Shown: one piece after another, positions 26,042 through 33,071 of the stretch
How positions within the stretch are numbered: the stretch's first letter is position 1
How the letters are laid out: every line of letters starts with the position of its first letter
IMG/VR virus record: IMGVR_UViG_3300030617_000012
Location: 1 to 59,144 of that record
DNA from: a virus
Direction: 5' to 3' (one strand)
Length of the DNA: 59,144 nucleotides
The notes under the pieces: model-generated
The model's input: only the letters and a program-made list of their open reading frames with translations
Database searches by the model: none
What the model was told of the DNA's origin: nothing
Position numbers and translations under genes: made by a program

Positions 26042-26529
26042 GCATCATTTGGGGATTTATCGTTTCTCACTGGCTTCATGCGCTGATCGGCGGTGGCGTT
26101 ACGACGCTGCTCGGAATCGGTCTGCGCGCGCTTGGCTGGCCGGCGATCGTGAAGTATTGGAAGGACATTGTTGTGTTCGTGCTCCTAGTTTTGACGCTTG
26201 TGTTCGTGCTGATGCTGTACATCAAGCTCAAGGACACGGAAGCAGACGAGGCGAAGTACAAGGCCAACTTCGAGACCATTCAAGGCCAAGCCGAGACGGT
26301 CAACGCCGACAACCTGAATCTCGTCAAGCAGTTGAACGCTCAGAGTGACTCGATCACTCAAGCCGCGCAGGACGCGCTCGCGGTGCAGGCGACTGCGAAG
26401 CTGGCTCTGGCCGCCGCGCAGGCGAAGCAGGCGGCGGACGCCGGGACGATTGCCAAGCTGCAGGCTCGTGCAGCAACGAACGAAGGGAGTTGCGACGATG
26501 AAATCACTATTTTGCGTTCTGGTTTGTAG
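26038..26529 (+). CDS. i-spanin (Rz-like)
   Basis: 163 aa. Inner-membrane part: hydrophobic helices near residues 5-30 and 42-62, then a long Ala/Gln/Lys-rich periplasmic coiled coil (about 65-150). It overlaps the o-spanin gene in another frame, the classic Rz/Rz1 arrangement that disrupts the outer membrane at the end of lysis. Confidence 0.7.
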   Translation: MSIIWGFIVSHWLHALIGGGVTTLLGIGLRALGWPAIVKYWKDIVVFVLLVLTLVFVLMLYIKLKDTEADEAKYKANFETIQGQAETVNADNLNLVKQLNAQSDSITQAAQDALAVQATAKLALAAAQAKQAADAGTIAKLQARAATNEGSCDDEITILRSGL

Positions 26530-26809
26530 CCTGCTGCTGGGGGCGTGCGGCGCTGCGCCGACGGCTCCCCCGCTGATGGACGTTAAAACCGTGCCCGTGA
26601 CGAAGGAAGTTCCGGTCCCGTGCGTGCCCATGATCCCGCAACCGTCTCAGGCACTCCTGAATGACAACGACCTGCTCGCCGGGTCGGGGTCGCAGGTCGC
26701 GGATAAGTTGTGGATCGATCACAAGGTTCGTTCGGACTGGGATGCCGAACTGCTCGTCTTGGTGACGGGCTGCTCAAAACTACCGCCGCAGCCTGCCGCG
26801 CTCCAGTAG
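26498..26809 (+). CDS. o-spanin lipoprotein (Rz1-like)
   Basis: 103 aa from ATG 26498 (AAGGGAG upstream). The lipoprotein signal MKSLFCVLVCSLLLGAC has the lipobox LGAC (Cys17), then a short Pro-rich mature part (APTAPPLMDV, VPVPCVPMIPQPS). It starts inside the last 32 bases of the i-spanin gene, in a different frame. Together they would span the periplasm. Confidence 0.75.
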   Translation: MKSLFCVLVCSLLLGACGAAPTAPPLMDVKTVPVTKEVPVPCVPMIPQPSQALLNDNDLLAGSGSQVADKLWIDHKVRSDWDAELLVLVTGCSKLPPQPAALQ

Positions 26810-27043
26810 CGTCTGGCACTCGACGCACAAATGCCGCCCCATGGCACGACGCAGGGGCGGCAAACCCTCACCGCAGTCATCCTCCAGCGCAATGCCCTTC
26901 ACGGGCTTAGCAGCGCGCCCGGTGCAAGTCGCCGGTCCATACTCCCAATCACCTTCTGCGAACGTCTGCGCGGCCTCGCGCGGCCTGTTATTGAGCGCCC
27001 AATCCATAGCCTCATGGTTCTGCGCAATGTCTTCCTGACTCAT
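26780..27043 (-). CDS. DksA/TraR-type zinc finger protein
   Basis: 87 aa. The C-terminal half has the four-Cys zinc finger layout of DksA/TraR proteins (C-x n-C, DDCGEGLPPLRRAMGRHLCVECQ, about 50-80). These bind the secondary channel of host RNA polymerase. The N-terminus is short, as in TraR, with acidic residues near the tip region. It is convergent with the o-spanin gene and overlaps it by 30 bases. Confidence 0.75.
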   Translation of the reverse strand: MSQEDIAQNHEAMDWALNNRPREAAQTFAEGDWEYGPATCTGRAAKPVKGIALEDDCGEGLPPLRRAMGRHLCVECQTLLERGRLRR

Positions 27044-27101
27044 TCTCTTTCTGCCGTGTTGTGAGGCCCCGTGGCCTCTATCGTTATTCTGTGGTCCCGA
27101 A

Positions 27102-27263
27102 TTATTCGGGTCTCAGGTATGCGTGTTTTAGCTCAGGGATCGATCGGGCTGTCTTGTATGCGGCACTAAGAGAAGTTGCCGGGACCGTGACGCGGGCCTC
27201 AATTTCAAGCGTGACCGCCCCGCGCGCCTCGCGCTTGGTGGCAATGATTACGAACGTCTTCAT
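27102..27263 (-). CDS. Small hypothetical protein (53 aa)
   Basis: Begins MKTFVIIATKREARGAVTLE and ends HAYLRPE. Start at 27263; the ATG overlaps the TGA of the gene upstream (ATGA), which supports translational coupling. GAGGG stands about 10 bases before the start. Basic, mixed strand/helix; no family recognised. Confidence 0.6.
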   Translation of the reverse strand: MKTFVIIATKREARGAVTLEIEARVTVPATSLSAAYKTARSIPELKHAYLRPE

Positions 27264-27526
27264 CCTTCAAATGCCCTCTTAATTTCCTTGGCATTCAGAC
27301 CAGCCACAACGCATCCGGCTTCGGTCGCGTGGTAATACATCATGCCGCTCGGCGAGGTCTTGCCCTTTACTGCCAGCCCCGCGAACTCAAGGCGCTGCAT
27401 GGCCTCATGGGCGGGGCCGCCGCTGGTCGCGTAATAGTTCCGGTATCCACGGTCGCGCTTCTTTACGTCTTCCGTTGCGCCGAGCATGTGCTTCAGCTTT
27501 TTCAAATCGTCTGGCTGTATCTTCAT
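27260..27526 (-). CDS. Hypothetical protein, possible winged-helix
   Basis: 88 aa from ATG 27526 (MKIQPDDLKKLKHMLGATED). The pattern of two helices followed by RLEFAGLAVKGKTSPSGMMYYHAT looks like a small winged-helix (helix, then a short beta wing). It is coupled to the 53-aa gene downstream. DNA binding is a guess from shape only. Confidence 0.6.
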   Translation of the reverse strand: MKIQPDDLKKLKHMLGATEDVKKRDRGYRNYYATSGGPAHEAMQRLEFAGLAVKGKTSPSGMMYYHATEAGCVVAGLNAKEIKRAFEG

Positions 27527-27528
27527 GG

Positions 27529-27732
27529 TTACTTGGCCTCGCGGTTGATTTGCGCGCGGATTCGGTCGATAAGCGGGGAGTTCGTGCGATTGCACAGCTT
27601 GACGAGGCAAGAGCGGCGCTTGTCATGGCGGTAGAACTGCACCGTGCCATCGGCCCATGCGCGACGTGTGTACGTTCCAGCGCCAACCTGGATATCGATT
27701 TGCTCAGTCATTACGGGGGTTTTTCTCTTCAC
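27529..27732 (-). CDS. Small basic hypothetical protein
   Basis: 67 aa. I choose GTG 27732 because GAGGAG stands 7 bases before it; the next ATG (27711) has no ribosome site. Sequence core: IDIQVGAGTYTRRAWADGTV, then RSCLVKLCNRTN. Its end lies two bases from the next gene's start. Function unknown. Confidence 0.6.
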   Translation of the reverse strand: MKRKTPVMTEQIDIQVGAGTYTRRAWADGTVQFYRHDKRRSCLVKLCNRTNSPLIDRIRAQINREAK

Positions 27733-27805
27733 GGCACGGCTCCTCGTTTCTGCGTGAAAAGAATAATACCCCATAAATCTGCGTCTAGGGAAGAATGCTG
27801 TACAA

Positions 27806-27847
27806 AAAAATGCACGCCGGGCGCGGGGCCTGCGGCGTGCATTTTCC
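27806..27847. terminator. Bidirectional terminator
   Basis: AATGCACGCCG and CGGCGTGCATT pair across 13 bases, flanked by A and T runs on both sides. On the minus strand it separates the 27858-29111 genes from the three small genes downstream. Confidence 0.8.
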
Positions 27848-27857
27848 TTCGCCCTTT

Positions 27858-28076
27858 TTACTGTCCCGCGAAGCTGGGTGGGTCGGCGGTATCCATCCAT
27901 ATTTGCCGCGCCAGCGCCTCAAGCAGGTCAGGCAGCCGCAGTTGCGTTTCGAGGTCGGCTTGCACCGAAAAGCCAGATCCTTTCTCACCGTCGATCACCA
28001 GGACGAGTGCGCCGGCCGCGCCAGCTTCCTCGCGCACGATCGTGCAGAGGCGGTCGTATTTCCCGTGGTCTATCAT
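27858..28076 (-). CDS. Hypothetical protein (72 aa)
   Basis: Acidic, with REEAGAAGALVLVIDGEKGS and a helical C-terminal half (LPDLLEALARQIWMD). Its start overlaps the upstream gene's stop (ATGA). No family recognised. Confidence 0.55.
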   Translation of the reverse strand: MIDHGKYDRLCTIVREEAGAAGALVLVIDGEKGSGFSVQADLETQLRLPDLLEALARQIWMDTADPPSFAGQ

Positions 28077-28300
28077 TTGAGGAAATGCTGCATGACGCCG
28101 GTCGCCAGAATGAGCGTGAAGCCGACCGCGTACAGCTTGTTGCTCAGGCGAGCCTCGGCAGCGTCGATATCAGCCTTGGTCGCGACGTGATCGCCGAGCG
28201 CATCGTTGAGCGCTTCGGCTATGGCATCGGCCTGTTTTGGGTCCATGGTCTCGCGCAGGCGCTTCGCGAGTTTGAGCGTGTCGATGATGGCTGCTGTCAT
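28073..28300 (-). CDS. Coiled-coil protein with C-terminal TM helix
   Basis: 75 aa. A coiled-coil stretch (KQADAIAEALNDALGDHVAT, about 22-50) is followed by a hydrophobic helix (LYAVGFTLILATGVM, about 56-72) and a lysine end: the layout of small tail-anchored proteins of the DUF1640/CCDC90 kind. The region upstream (28301-28353) is AT-rich. Confidence 0.6.
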   Translation of the reverse strand: MTAAIIDTLKLAKRLRETMDPKQADAIAEALNDALGDHVATKADIDAAEARLSNKLYAVGFTLILATGVMQHFLK

Positions 28301-28353
28301 GATGTTTTATTCAAATTTGACATAATTTAAGTTATCAACAAATTAGGGCACAA

Positions 28354-28575
28354 TCATTCGAGCGGTCTAATTAGCGCCTTTATTCTCAATCGGTCTTCGC
28401 TCGTCGCCTCGGATTCCACCAGCGACAGCCACATGAAATACGCGCCGAACGCCCAATCGCGCTTCATGATCTTACTGCTCTGACTGATTTCCTTATCGAC
28501 TTCAGCCATCGACTTGGTGATCTGCCGCTCAACCTCGGCCGTCAGTTCTTCATAGCTCCACGTTCTCAGGCCCAT
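28354..28575 (-). CDS. Hypothetical protein (73 aa)
   Basis: Helical, charged N-terminus (YEELTAEVERQITKSMAEVD) and an aromatic middle (RDWAFGAYFMWLSLVES). It stands 9 bases from the next upstream gene in a leftward cluster. Unknown function. Confidence 0.5.
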   Translation of the reverse strand: MGLRTWSYEELTAEVERQITKSMAEVDKEISQSSKIMKRDWAFGAYFMWLSLVESEATSEDRLRIKALIRPLE

Positions 28576-28584
28576 CGCCGCCTC

Positions 28585-28887
28585 TCAGTTGCTGGGTGAA
28601 CGACACCACCAGGATTGCATGTAGGCGATGCCAGAGACTATCTCGAACCCCGTGAGCACGAACCCGTTCGGCCCCATCCACGATAACGCCACATCATGCA
28701 ACTCTGGAAACGGCTGGCGCACGTTCATTTCTGGAATTTGAAACCGCGCAATGCTCGTGGATCGGTTGAGGTACTCGGACACCTCACTCACCACGACCAT
28801 GTCGCCAGTGGCTGACTGAGCCGTTTGGACTTCCTGATGCGACAGTGCTCTGCCAAGCCGGAACCGCGGGGTCACCTTGTAAATCAT
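28585..28887 (-). CDS. Hypothetical protein (100 aa)
   Basis: Starts at ATG 28887 (MIYKVTPRFRLGRALSHQEV). Mixed fold with FPELHDVALSWMGPNGFVLT and a Trp/Cys C-terminus. The ribosome site is weak. It lies 8 bases from the gene at 28896. No family recognised. Confidence 0.5.
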   Translation of the reverse strand: MIYKVTPRFRLGRALSHQEVQTAQSATGDMVVVSEVSEYLNRSTSIARFQIPEMNVRQPFPELHDVALSWMGPNGFVLTGFEIVSGIAYMQSWWCRSPSN

Positions 28888-28895
28888 CGCGCGTC

Positions 28896-29111
28896 TCAGT
28901 AGTTTGAGTCCAGCCACGCTTTGGCCCAATCGACCCCTCGCGTTCTGGCGGCAACCTCAGTGTCGTAATACCCGATATCCGTAAAGTTGAATATCTGCCC
29001 TGAATCCTCGTCTTCCCATGGGCCGCGCTCAACCTCTACCCACGCATGCCAAAGATGCCCTTTCCGTTCTGGCACAGAATCTATTGTCCACTCTCTATGA
29101 CTTAGCTTCAT
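28896..29111 (-). CDS. Hypothetical protein (71 aa)
   Basis: Trp-rich (HLWHAWVEVERGPWEDEDSG) and acidic, with DIGYYDTEVAARTRGVDWAK near the end, a pattern common in small phage proteins of unknown role. It is the first gene of a leftward cluster that starts next to the rep iterons. Confidence 0.5.
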   Translation of the reverse strand: MKLSHREWTIDSVPERKGHLWHAWVEVERGPWEDEDSGQIFNFTDIGYYDTEVAARTRGVDWAKAWLDSNY

Positions 29112-29147
29112 GTTGCCGCTCGCTCGCGCCCAATTTCTGCGGTCTGG

Positions 29148-29217
29148 TATTGGGACAAATTCCGATCACCGCTATTGGGACAATTTCCGATCATTCTTAT
29201 TGGGACATTTCCCGATC
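29148..29217 (+). repeat. Three iterons, 3' side of rep
   Basis: Direct 20-bp repeats at 29148-29167, 29173-29192 and 29198-29217, exact 25-bp period, consensus TATTGGGACAAATTCCGATC with 2-3 differences. The last overlaps the rep stop codon. The 25-bp spacing puts sites about two helical turns apart, as in Rep-binding iterons. Confidence 0.85.
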
Positions 29218-30007
29218 AAAACAGGTGCTGCTGAGCGCTGTTTCCGAACCGGAACTCAAGCCCGATAACCTTCCGGCCCGCTTTTCGGGTATCCCACTCG
29301 ATTTTATAGCCGTCCTTTTCTGTCAGTTCCTTCACAGCGGGCTCAATAATCCGGCGTCGCATGTCCTTGAAGTTCTTCCGGCAGCTTTCGCTCGCGTCCA
29401 TGGCGTGCGCGAACTCATCGATATCGATCCTGAGAAGCCCGGTGGACTTGAACTGAGCGATTAGCTCCAGCAGCCGCCAGGAAAACACTGAACGCAGCGC
29501 GGCGGCCTGAGACAGCTTGTATGACGTGAATTGCTCGCGCAAAAGCACCAAGTGCGGCACAACCTCATGCCAGAAAGCGATCTCGATATAGCCCTCTCCG
29601 TTCGAATACGTCGCACGGCCGACCCAGCGCATTTTTTCCTGCTTTGGGCCTTTCGGGCCGGGCTTCTCGTAGCGAATCCATCGCTCTGAAAGCGTGCTCT
29701 CTGCCGCCTTCAGTTCCTCGTAGGCAGTCGTCGGGTCAATCTGGAACGTCTCGGCGAATTCCAGCGCGGAAATTCGCGCTACGAGAGGCTTATTCATGTC
29801 CGGAACGCGCTTGCTATCAATCTTCGAAATGCAGCAGGCCACAACGCGCTTCTCTGCCAGCGACAGACCTTGTGCGGCACGAGTAAGGACGTTGCTCATA
29901 TTGACATGGCGCTCTGACGCCGTAGCAGGTAATGCATCGGGAAGGGTTTCCGCGAGCGCAGAGACAATCACTTCTGGCTCAGGGACAATGACTTCTGACA
30001 GGGTCAT
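29216..30007 (-). CDS. Plasmid replication initiator, Rep_3 (RepE/pi/RepB) family
   Basis: 263 aa from ATG 30007 (MTLSEVIVPEPEV); the frame stays open to a TTG at 30097 and neither start has a good ribosome site. Two winged-helix halves are visible: residues about 40-150 (NVLTRAAQGLSLAEKRVVAC, FAETFQIDPTTAYEELKAAE) and about 160-260 (SYKLSQAAALRSVFSWRLLE, IDIDEFAHAMD, FKDMRRRIIEPAVKELTEKD). This is the classic order of Rep_3 initiators that bind iterons. Iterons flank the gene on both sides. It is the main evidence for plasmid replication of the prophage. Confidence 0.85.
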   Translation of the reverse strand: MTLSEVIVPEPEVIVSALAETLPDALPATASERHVNMSNVLTRAAQGLSLAEKRVVACCISKIDSKRVPDMNKPLVARISALEFAETFQIDPTTAYEELKAAESTLSERWIRYEKPGPKGPKQEKMRWVGRATYSNGEGYIEIAFWHEVVPHLVLLREQFTSYKLSQAAALRSVFSWRLLELIAQFKSTGLLRIDIDEFAHAMDASESCRKNFKDMRRRIIEPAVKELTEKDGYKIEWDTRKAGRKVIGLEFRFGNSAQQHLF

Positions 30008-30014
30008 GGGCAAT

Positions 30015-30045
30015 GAAATGGGACAAGTTAGGTACGATGTCCCAT
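30015..30045. promoter_or_regulatory. Probable rep operator/promoter region
   Basis: GGGACAAGTT and the inverted half-site GATGTCCCATTTG sit just upstream of the rep start. They reuse the iteron core GGGACA in opposite directions, as Rep_3 autorepression sites do. Confidence 0.5.
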
Positions 30046-30104
30046 TTGTACCTTGGAGTCTGAAAAACGTCAACGTTTTCCACGGCTTACGGCTCAATTT
30101 TGGC

Positions 30105-30300
30105 TGTGGATAACGACCGGAAATTGTCCCAATAGAAAATTTGCGAGCCCGGAATTTGTCCCCCTATGACCGGGTTTTGTACACCAATGACCGGAACTTG
30201 TCCCAATAGCACCCCGCAAAGCCTTACCCAGTAAGGCTTCCAGCCTTTTAAAAACGGTTTAAAAACGTCTTAAAAAACGCACGCGGAGAGCTGTGGACAA
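30105..30300. other. Putative plasmid origin of replication (oriV)
   Basis: Contains a perfect DnaA box TGTGGATAA (30105-30113), a second near-match TGTGGACAA (30292-30300), four iterons in reverse orientation (30115-30208) and an AT-rich tract with about three copies of TTTAAAAACG (30246-30279), the usual make-up of a DNA unwinding element. Together with the Rep_3 gene this is a complete iteron origin. Confidence 0.75.
30115..30208 (-). repeat. Four iterons, 5' side of rep
   Basis: Reverse-orientation copies at 30115-30134, 30147-30166, 30168-30187 and 30189-30208 (plus strand GACCGGAAATTGTCCCAATA and variants). The last three have a 21-bp period. The third is the most diverged. Confidence 0.8.
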
Positions 30301-30387
30301 CCGTCGGTTAGCACGGTCTCCCGCGCGTGGGCGTCGAGACTCATCCTGTCATCAACCGTTTTGAAAGGCGGCTTGCAAGGGGGGCGG

Positions 30388-30705
30388 TCATTCGTGGCCG
30401 TGCTTCTTTTTCAGCCTTGCCAGTTCGGCACGCGCCCCGGCTTGGACGATTTCGGTTATCGGGATGCCGGAAAGCTTCGAAAAATCGCTTATTTCCCAAA
30501 ACAGAGCTTCGTCCATTCGGAGGTTGACTGGGCGAGTCGCCGGTTTTCGGGGGAATTTGGGAAATCCGGGGCTCACAGCAGCCTCGCGGCCCTCCCCTGC
30601 ACCGCTGGCCTCAACTGGCTCGTTCGAGGCCGCTGGGGGCGATTCTGCGGCGAGCACAAAGTCCATTGGGTTCCGGAAACCGCCCTTCTTGTCTGCGGCG
30701 CTCAT
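30388..30705 (-). CDS. Partition DNA-binding partner (ribbon-helix-helix, ParG-like)
   Basis: 105 aa. A Pro/Ala-rich disordered N-terminus (about 1-55) and a C-terminal ribbon-helix-helix (RPVNLRMDEALFWEISDFSK, about 58-100). This matches the short partners of small ParA proteins, which bind the centromere and stimulate the ATPase. The start overlaps the ParA stop (ATGA), as in type Ib partition operons. Confidence 0.75.
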   Translation of the reverse strand: MSAADKKGGFRNPMDFVLAAESPPAASNEPVEASGAGEGREAAVSPGFPKFPRKPATRPVNLRMDEALFWEISDFSKLSGIPITEIVQAGARAELARLKKKHGHE

Positions 30706-31382
30706 TCTGCGACCTCCTCTTCCTCGTCGGCTAATACCGGGTTTTCAATGATGCGGCTAAGCGCGACCATTTCATCAATAGCCTTGGGGTCTGGCGAACT
30801 GAATTCGGTCACCGCGCGCCCTTCGCTCGCGACCATGCGAAAAGCCTTCCGCTCACTGAGAAACGTCTTCAAAAGGCGGTATTGCTTGAGCCCTGAGAGG
30901 GACTCGCGCATATCGGCGGCCTCGCTCGAATGCGCGTTTGTCGGCACGCGATTCATGATCGCGACGGCCTTGAGATCGTGGTTGAATCCGCGCGCCTGCT
31001 CCACGAGCCTGTCCATTTTTGCGAATGTGTAAATATCAAACTGGCTCGTCTGCGCCGGCGTGACGATAATCCCGGCCACCAGCATCGCGCTCCGAACCTC
31101 TGGTGAGTCGGCTCCGCGCGTGTCGATGATGATGTCATCGTACTTCGGGATAAGCGCCCTCACCTGCGAGTCAAGCCTCTCGCCAAAGATGGAGACGCAC
31201 GTGATGGCGGGCTTAACCTCCTCTGCGGCACGGATGTTCACCCATAACGTCGCGGACGCTTGCGTGTCCGCGTCTACCAGCAGCACGTCGCGCCCCTTGC
31301 CGGCCAGCATTGCAGCGTAGCTGACCGCCAAGGTGCTTTTCCCACTGCCGCCCTTCTCCCCGCCAAACAGGACAACACTCAT
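30702..31382 (-). CDS. parA: ParA partition ATPase
   Basis: 226 aa behind AGAGGAGAAAAAC. A deviant Walker A motif GGEKGGSGKST (residues 7-17), DADTQASAT (about 38-46) and IIIDTRGADS (about 83-92) identify a ParA/MinD-type ATPase. Its small size fits type Ib partition. It moves plasmid copies by forming nucleoid-bound gradients. Palindromes upstream are the likely centromere/operator. Confidence 0.9.
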   Translation of the reverse strand: MSVVLFGGEKGGSGKSTLAVSYAAMLAGKGRDVLLVDADTQASATLWVNIRAAEEVKPAITCVSIFGERLDSQVRALIPKYDDIIIDTRGADSPEVRSAMLVAGIIVTPAQTSQFDIYTFAKMDRLVEQARGFNHDLKAVAIMNRVPTNAHSSEAADMRESLSGLKQYRLLKTFLSERKAFRMVASEGRAVTEFSSPDPKAIDEMVALSRIIENPVLADEEEEVAE

Positions 31383-31422
31383 GTTTTTCTCCTCTGTTTA
31401 GGAGTTTGCATGCTAGTGTATT

Positions 31423-31469
31423 TTTGCTTGGCAAGCAAATATGACTCGGCAGCGTCCGTAAAGCTTTAC
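31423..31469. promoter_or_regulatory. Putative parS/par operator
   Basis: TTTGCTTG-G-CAAGCAAA (31423-31439) is a perfect inverted repeat. GTAAAGCTTTAC (31458-31469) is a perfect 12-bp palindrome, followed by further CTTTAC half-sites to 31481. They lie 40-100 bases upstream of parA. Confidence 0.6.
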
Positions 31470-31477
31470 AGCTTTCT

Positions 31478-31957
31478 TTACAGACAGGCAGTAGGAACAG
31501 GGGCTATAAGGCCCTTCAGCATCAGACGCCCGCGTGATTCATGCATGCCTGCGGTGAACCGGTCTTCGACGTAATCAAGCGTCATGCCTGCGGGGCGAGG
31601 GTGCTGACGATCGTACACGCAATGACACCAGAAACACGCGTATGCGCCCCATTCGTCATCCGCCTTCATGCCGCCGCCCTTGCCGTGCTCGCCGCGGTTC
31701 GAGTGCGCCCACACGACGTTCCCGTCTTCTACCTTGCACACGCCCGCCAGGCGCAGCGTGCAGGTCTCGTGCCGCGCGCTCTGGCGGATCGGCGTGGCCT
31801 TCGGGCGGCTCGTCTTCAGCGTGGAGCGGGGCTTCGGCTTTACCTTGGGCTCGCCGGCGGCCTTGGTGACCGCCGTCTTAGACATGGGACTCTTACGCTT
31901 GAAGCTGCTGCGCGCAAGTCCCTTGCCGGGGCGCTTGAAAGTGCTGTTAAACGGCAC
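31478..31957 (-). CDS. DUF1364-family nuclease-like protein (Nin region type)
   Basis: 159 aa from GTG 31957, which follows GGGGGGCGCC and overlaps the upstream gene by 11 bases. Conserved core: RQSARHETCTLRLAGVCKVE, WAHSN, KADDEWGAYACFWCHCVYD (about 65-140), with Cys/His pairs that recall an HNH-like zinc fold. The family is common in lambdoid nin-like regions; it is thought to be a nuclease or recombination helper, without a firm function. Confidence 0.75.
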   Translation of the reverse strand: MPFNSTFKRPGKGLARSSFKRKSPMSKTAVTKAAGEPKVKPKPRSTLKTSRPKATPIRQSARHETCTLRLAGVCKVEDGNVVWAHSNRGEHGKGGGMKADDEWGAYACFWCHCVYDRQHPRPAGMTLDYVEDRFTAGMHESRGRLMLKGLIAPVPTACL

Positions 31958-32171
31958 GGCGCCCCCCGATCCAATTCCACATGCGGCGCACGCAGTAGCC
32001 GCGTCCGATGGAAATAAGCGTATAGATGACCGTGATTTCGACGTTCTGAGCGCCGCTGACATGAAAGCCGAAGCGCGGGAACACGATGGCGTTCGCGACT
32101 GCGGATACAGCCAGCCCAATTACCGTATTGGTGAGCGTTTCCAGGAGCGACCCGCGCTTCGACTGGCTCAT
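31947..32171 (-). CDS. DUF7220-like small membrane protein
   Basis: 74 aa from ATG 32171 (MSQSKRGSLLETLTNTVIGL). Two transmembrane helices (about 14-32 and 44-60) and a basic end (RRMWNWIGGRRAV). The spacing LLETLTN...IVFPRFG is typical of this phage/MGE family of unknown role. It overlaps both neighbours by a few bases. Confidence 0.65.
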   Translation of the reverse strand: MSQSKRGSLLETLTNTVIGLAVSAVANAIVFPRFGFHVSGAQNVEITVIYTLISIGRGYCVRRMWNWIGGRRAV

Positions 32172-33031
32172 TCTGCGACGCCTGTCAGGTCTGAGTCGGT
32201 GAGTTCCGGTGCCAGCTTGGCGTCGCGCAGTTCGCTGGCAATCTGAACTTCGACGGCCTCTTGCGTGAACTGGCGCGGCGTGATCGTCAGGGTGCAATAC
32301 TTCATCCATTCGACCGTCTTCAGCGCGGCGTCCACGTCATGCTTATGGATCGGCTCGCCGCGCTCCAGCAGGTTCGCGACGTGCGTGAGCCCAGCGTTAC
32401 GGTTCGCCCAGCCGTGGACGTGGCCGAGCTTCGCGTACGTCTCGATGACGCTGCGCAGGCACGCGACGGCGGGGTAGTAGTGGCCGTCTTCCTCGTTGAT
32501 CCACATGAGCGGCGTGCCGTCCTCTGTACTGGCGACCTCGCCATCTACGAAGCTGTGTAGCGCCTTCACGACGGGTTCGAACACCTTCACGATCTTGCCG
32601 ACATGGCGCGGGTCGGCGAATGGCACGTCCTGCAGGGCTTCAGCTTCCTCGCGCGCCTTGCGCTGTGCGTCGATGTTCGCCTGCATTTGCTTGCGGACGC
32701 TCTCCAGGCGCTTCGCTTCGGCCTTCTGGTACACCTTCGAACGGCGATGTTTCTCATTCGCACGGCGTTGCTTGCGGTTGAGCGGAATCAGGCCCTTCGC
32801 TTGGTTCTTCGGCGCGATGCCGACTTCGAGGACCTGCGGCTTAGGCGTCGGTTCGCGCTCCGGGATCTCGATCAGTCCGCACAGTTCGGGAGGGGCCTCG
32901 CCGAGTTCCGGGATGTCCTTTGCGATGCCTGCGACCATGGCGCGCACGTCGCTGACTGCCAGCGTGTGTTTCTCGCCCGTTTCAGGGTCCGTGATAGTCA
33001 GGGTGCTGTTGCCGATATTTACGTGGTTCAT
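32168..33031 (-). CDS. Hypothetical protein of the recombination operon
   Basis: 287 aa. N-terminal beta part (NIGNSTLTITDPETGEKHTL), a long basic coiled region (NRKQRRANEKHRRSKVYQKA, about 84-125) and a folded C-terminal half with FVDGEVASTEDGTPLMWINE and NAGLTHVANLLERGEPI. Unknown family. Co-transcribed with SSB, which ends 40 bases upstream. Confidence 0.6.
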   Translation of the reverse strand: MNHVNIGNSTLTITDPETGEKHTLAVSDVRAMVAGIAKDIPELGEAPPELCGLIEIPEREPTPKPQVLEVGIAPKNQAKGLIPLNRKQRRANEKHRRSKVYQKAEAKRLESVRKQMQANIDAQRKAREEAEALQDVPFADPRHVGKIVKVFEPVVKALHSFVDGEVASTEDGTPLMWINEEDGHYYPAVACLRSVIETYAKLGHVHGWANRNAGLTHVANLLERGEPIHKHDVDAALKTVEWMKYCTLTITPRQFTQEAVEVQIASELRDAKLAPELTDSDLTGVAE

Positions 33032-33071
33032 ATTACCTTTCGAGTAGCTTTAGAAGCAGATTTTAGGGCGA

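Noticed and set aside
27063-27078. GAGGCC-CCGT-GGCCTC as a terminator
   Set aside because: Short 6-bp stem without a U run on either strand; evidence too weak.
27061-27282. 73-aa plus-strand frame
   Set aside because: Antisense to the 53-aa coupled gene at 27102-27263; composition does not look like protein and no ribosome site.
29148-29217. CRISPR-like array
   Set aside because: The 20-bp repeats have 5-bp spacers and lie at a Rep_3 gene; they are iterons. No CRISPR array was seen elsewhere.
29100-31480. Linear plasmid-prophage with protelomerase (N15 type)
   Set aside because: No protelomerase-like gene and no long telomere palindrome in the window; origin layout fits a circular iteron plasmid.
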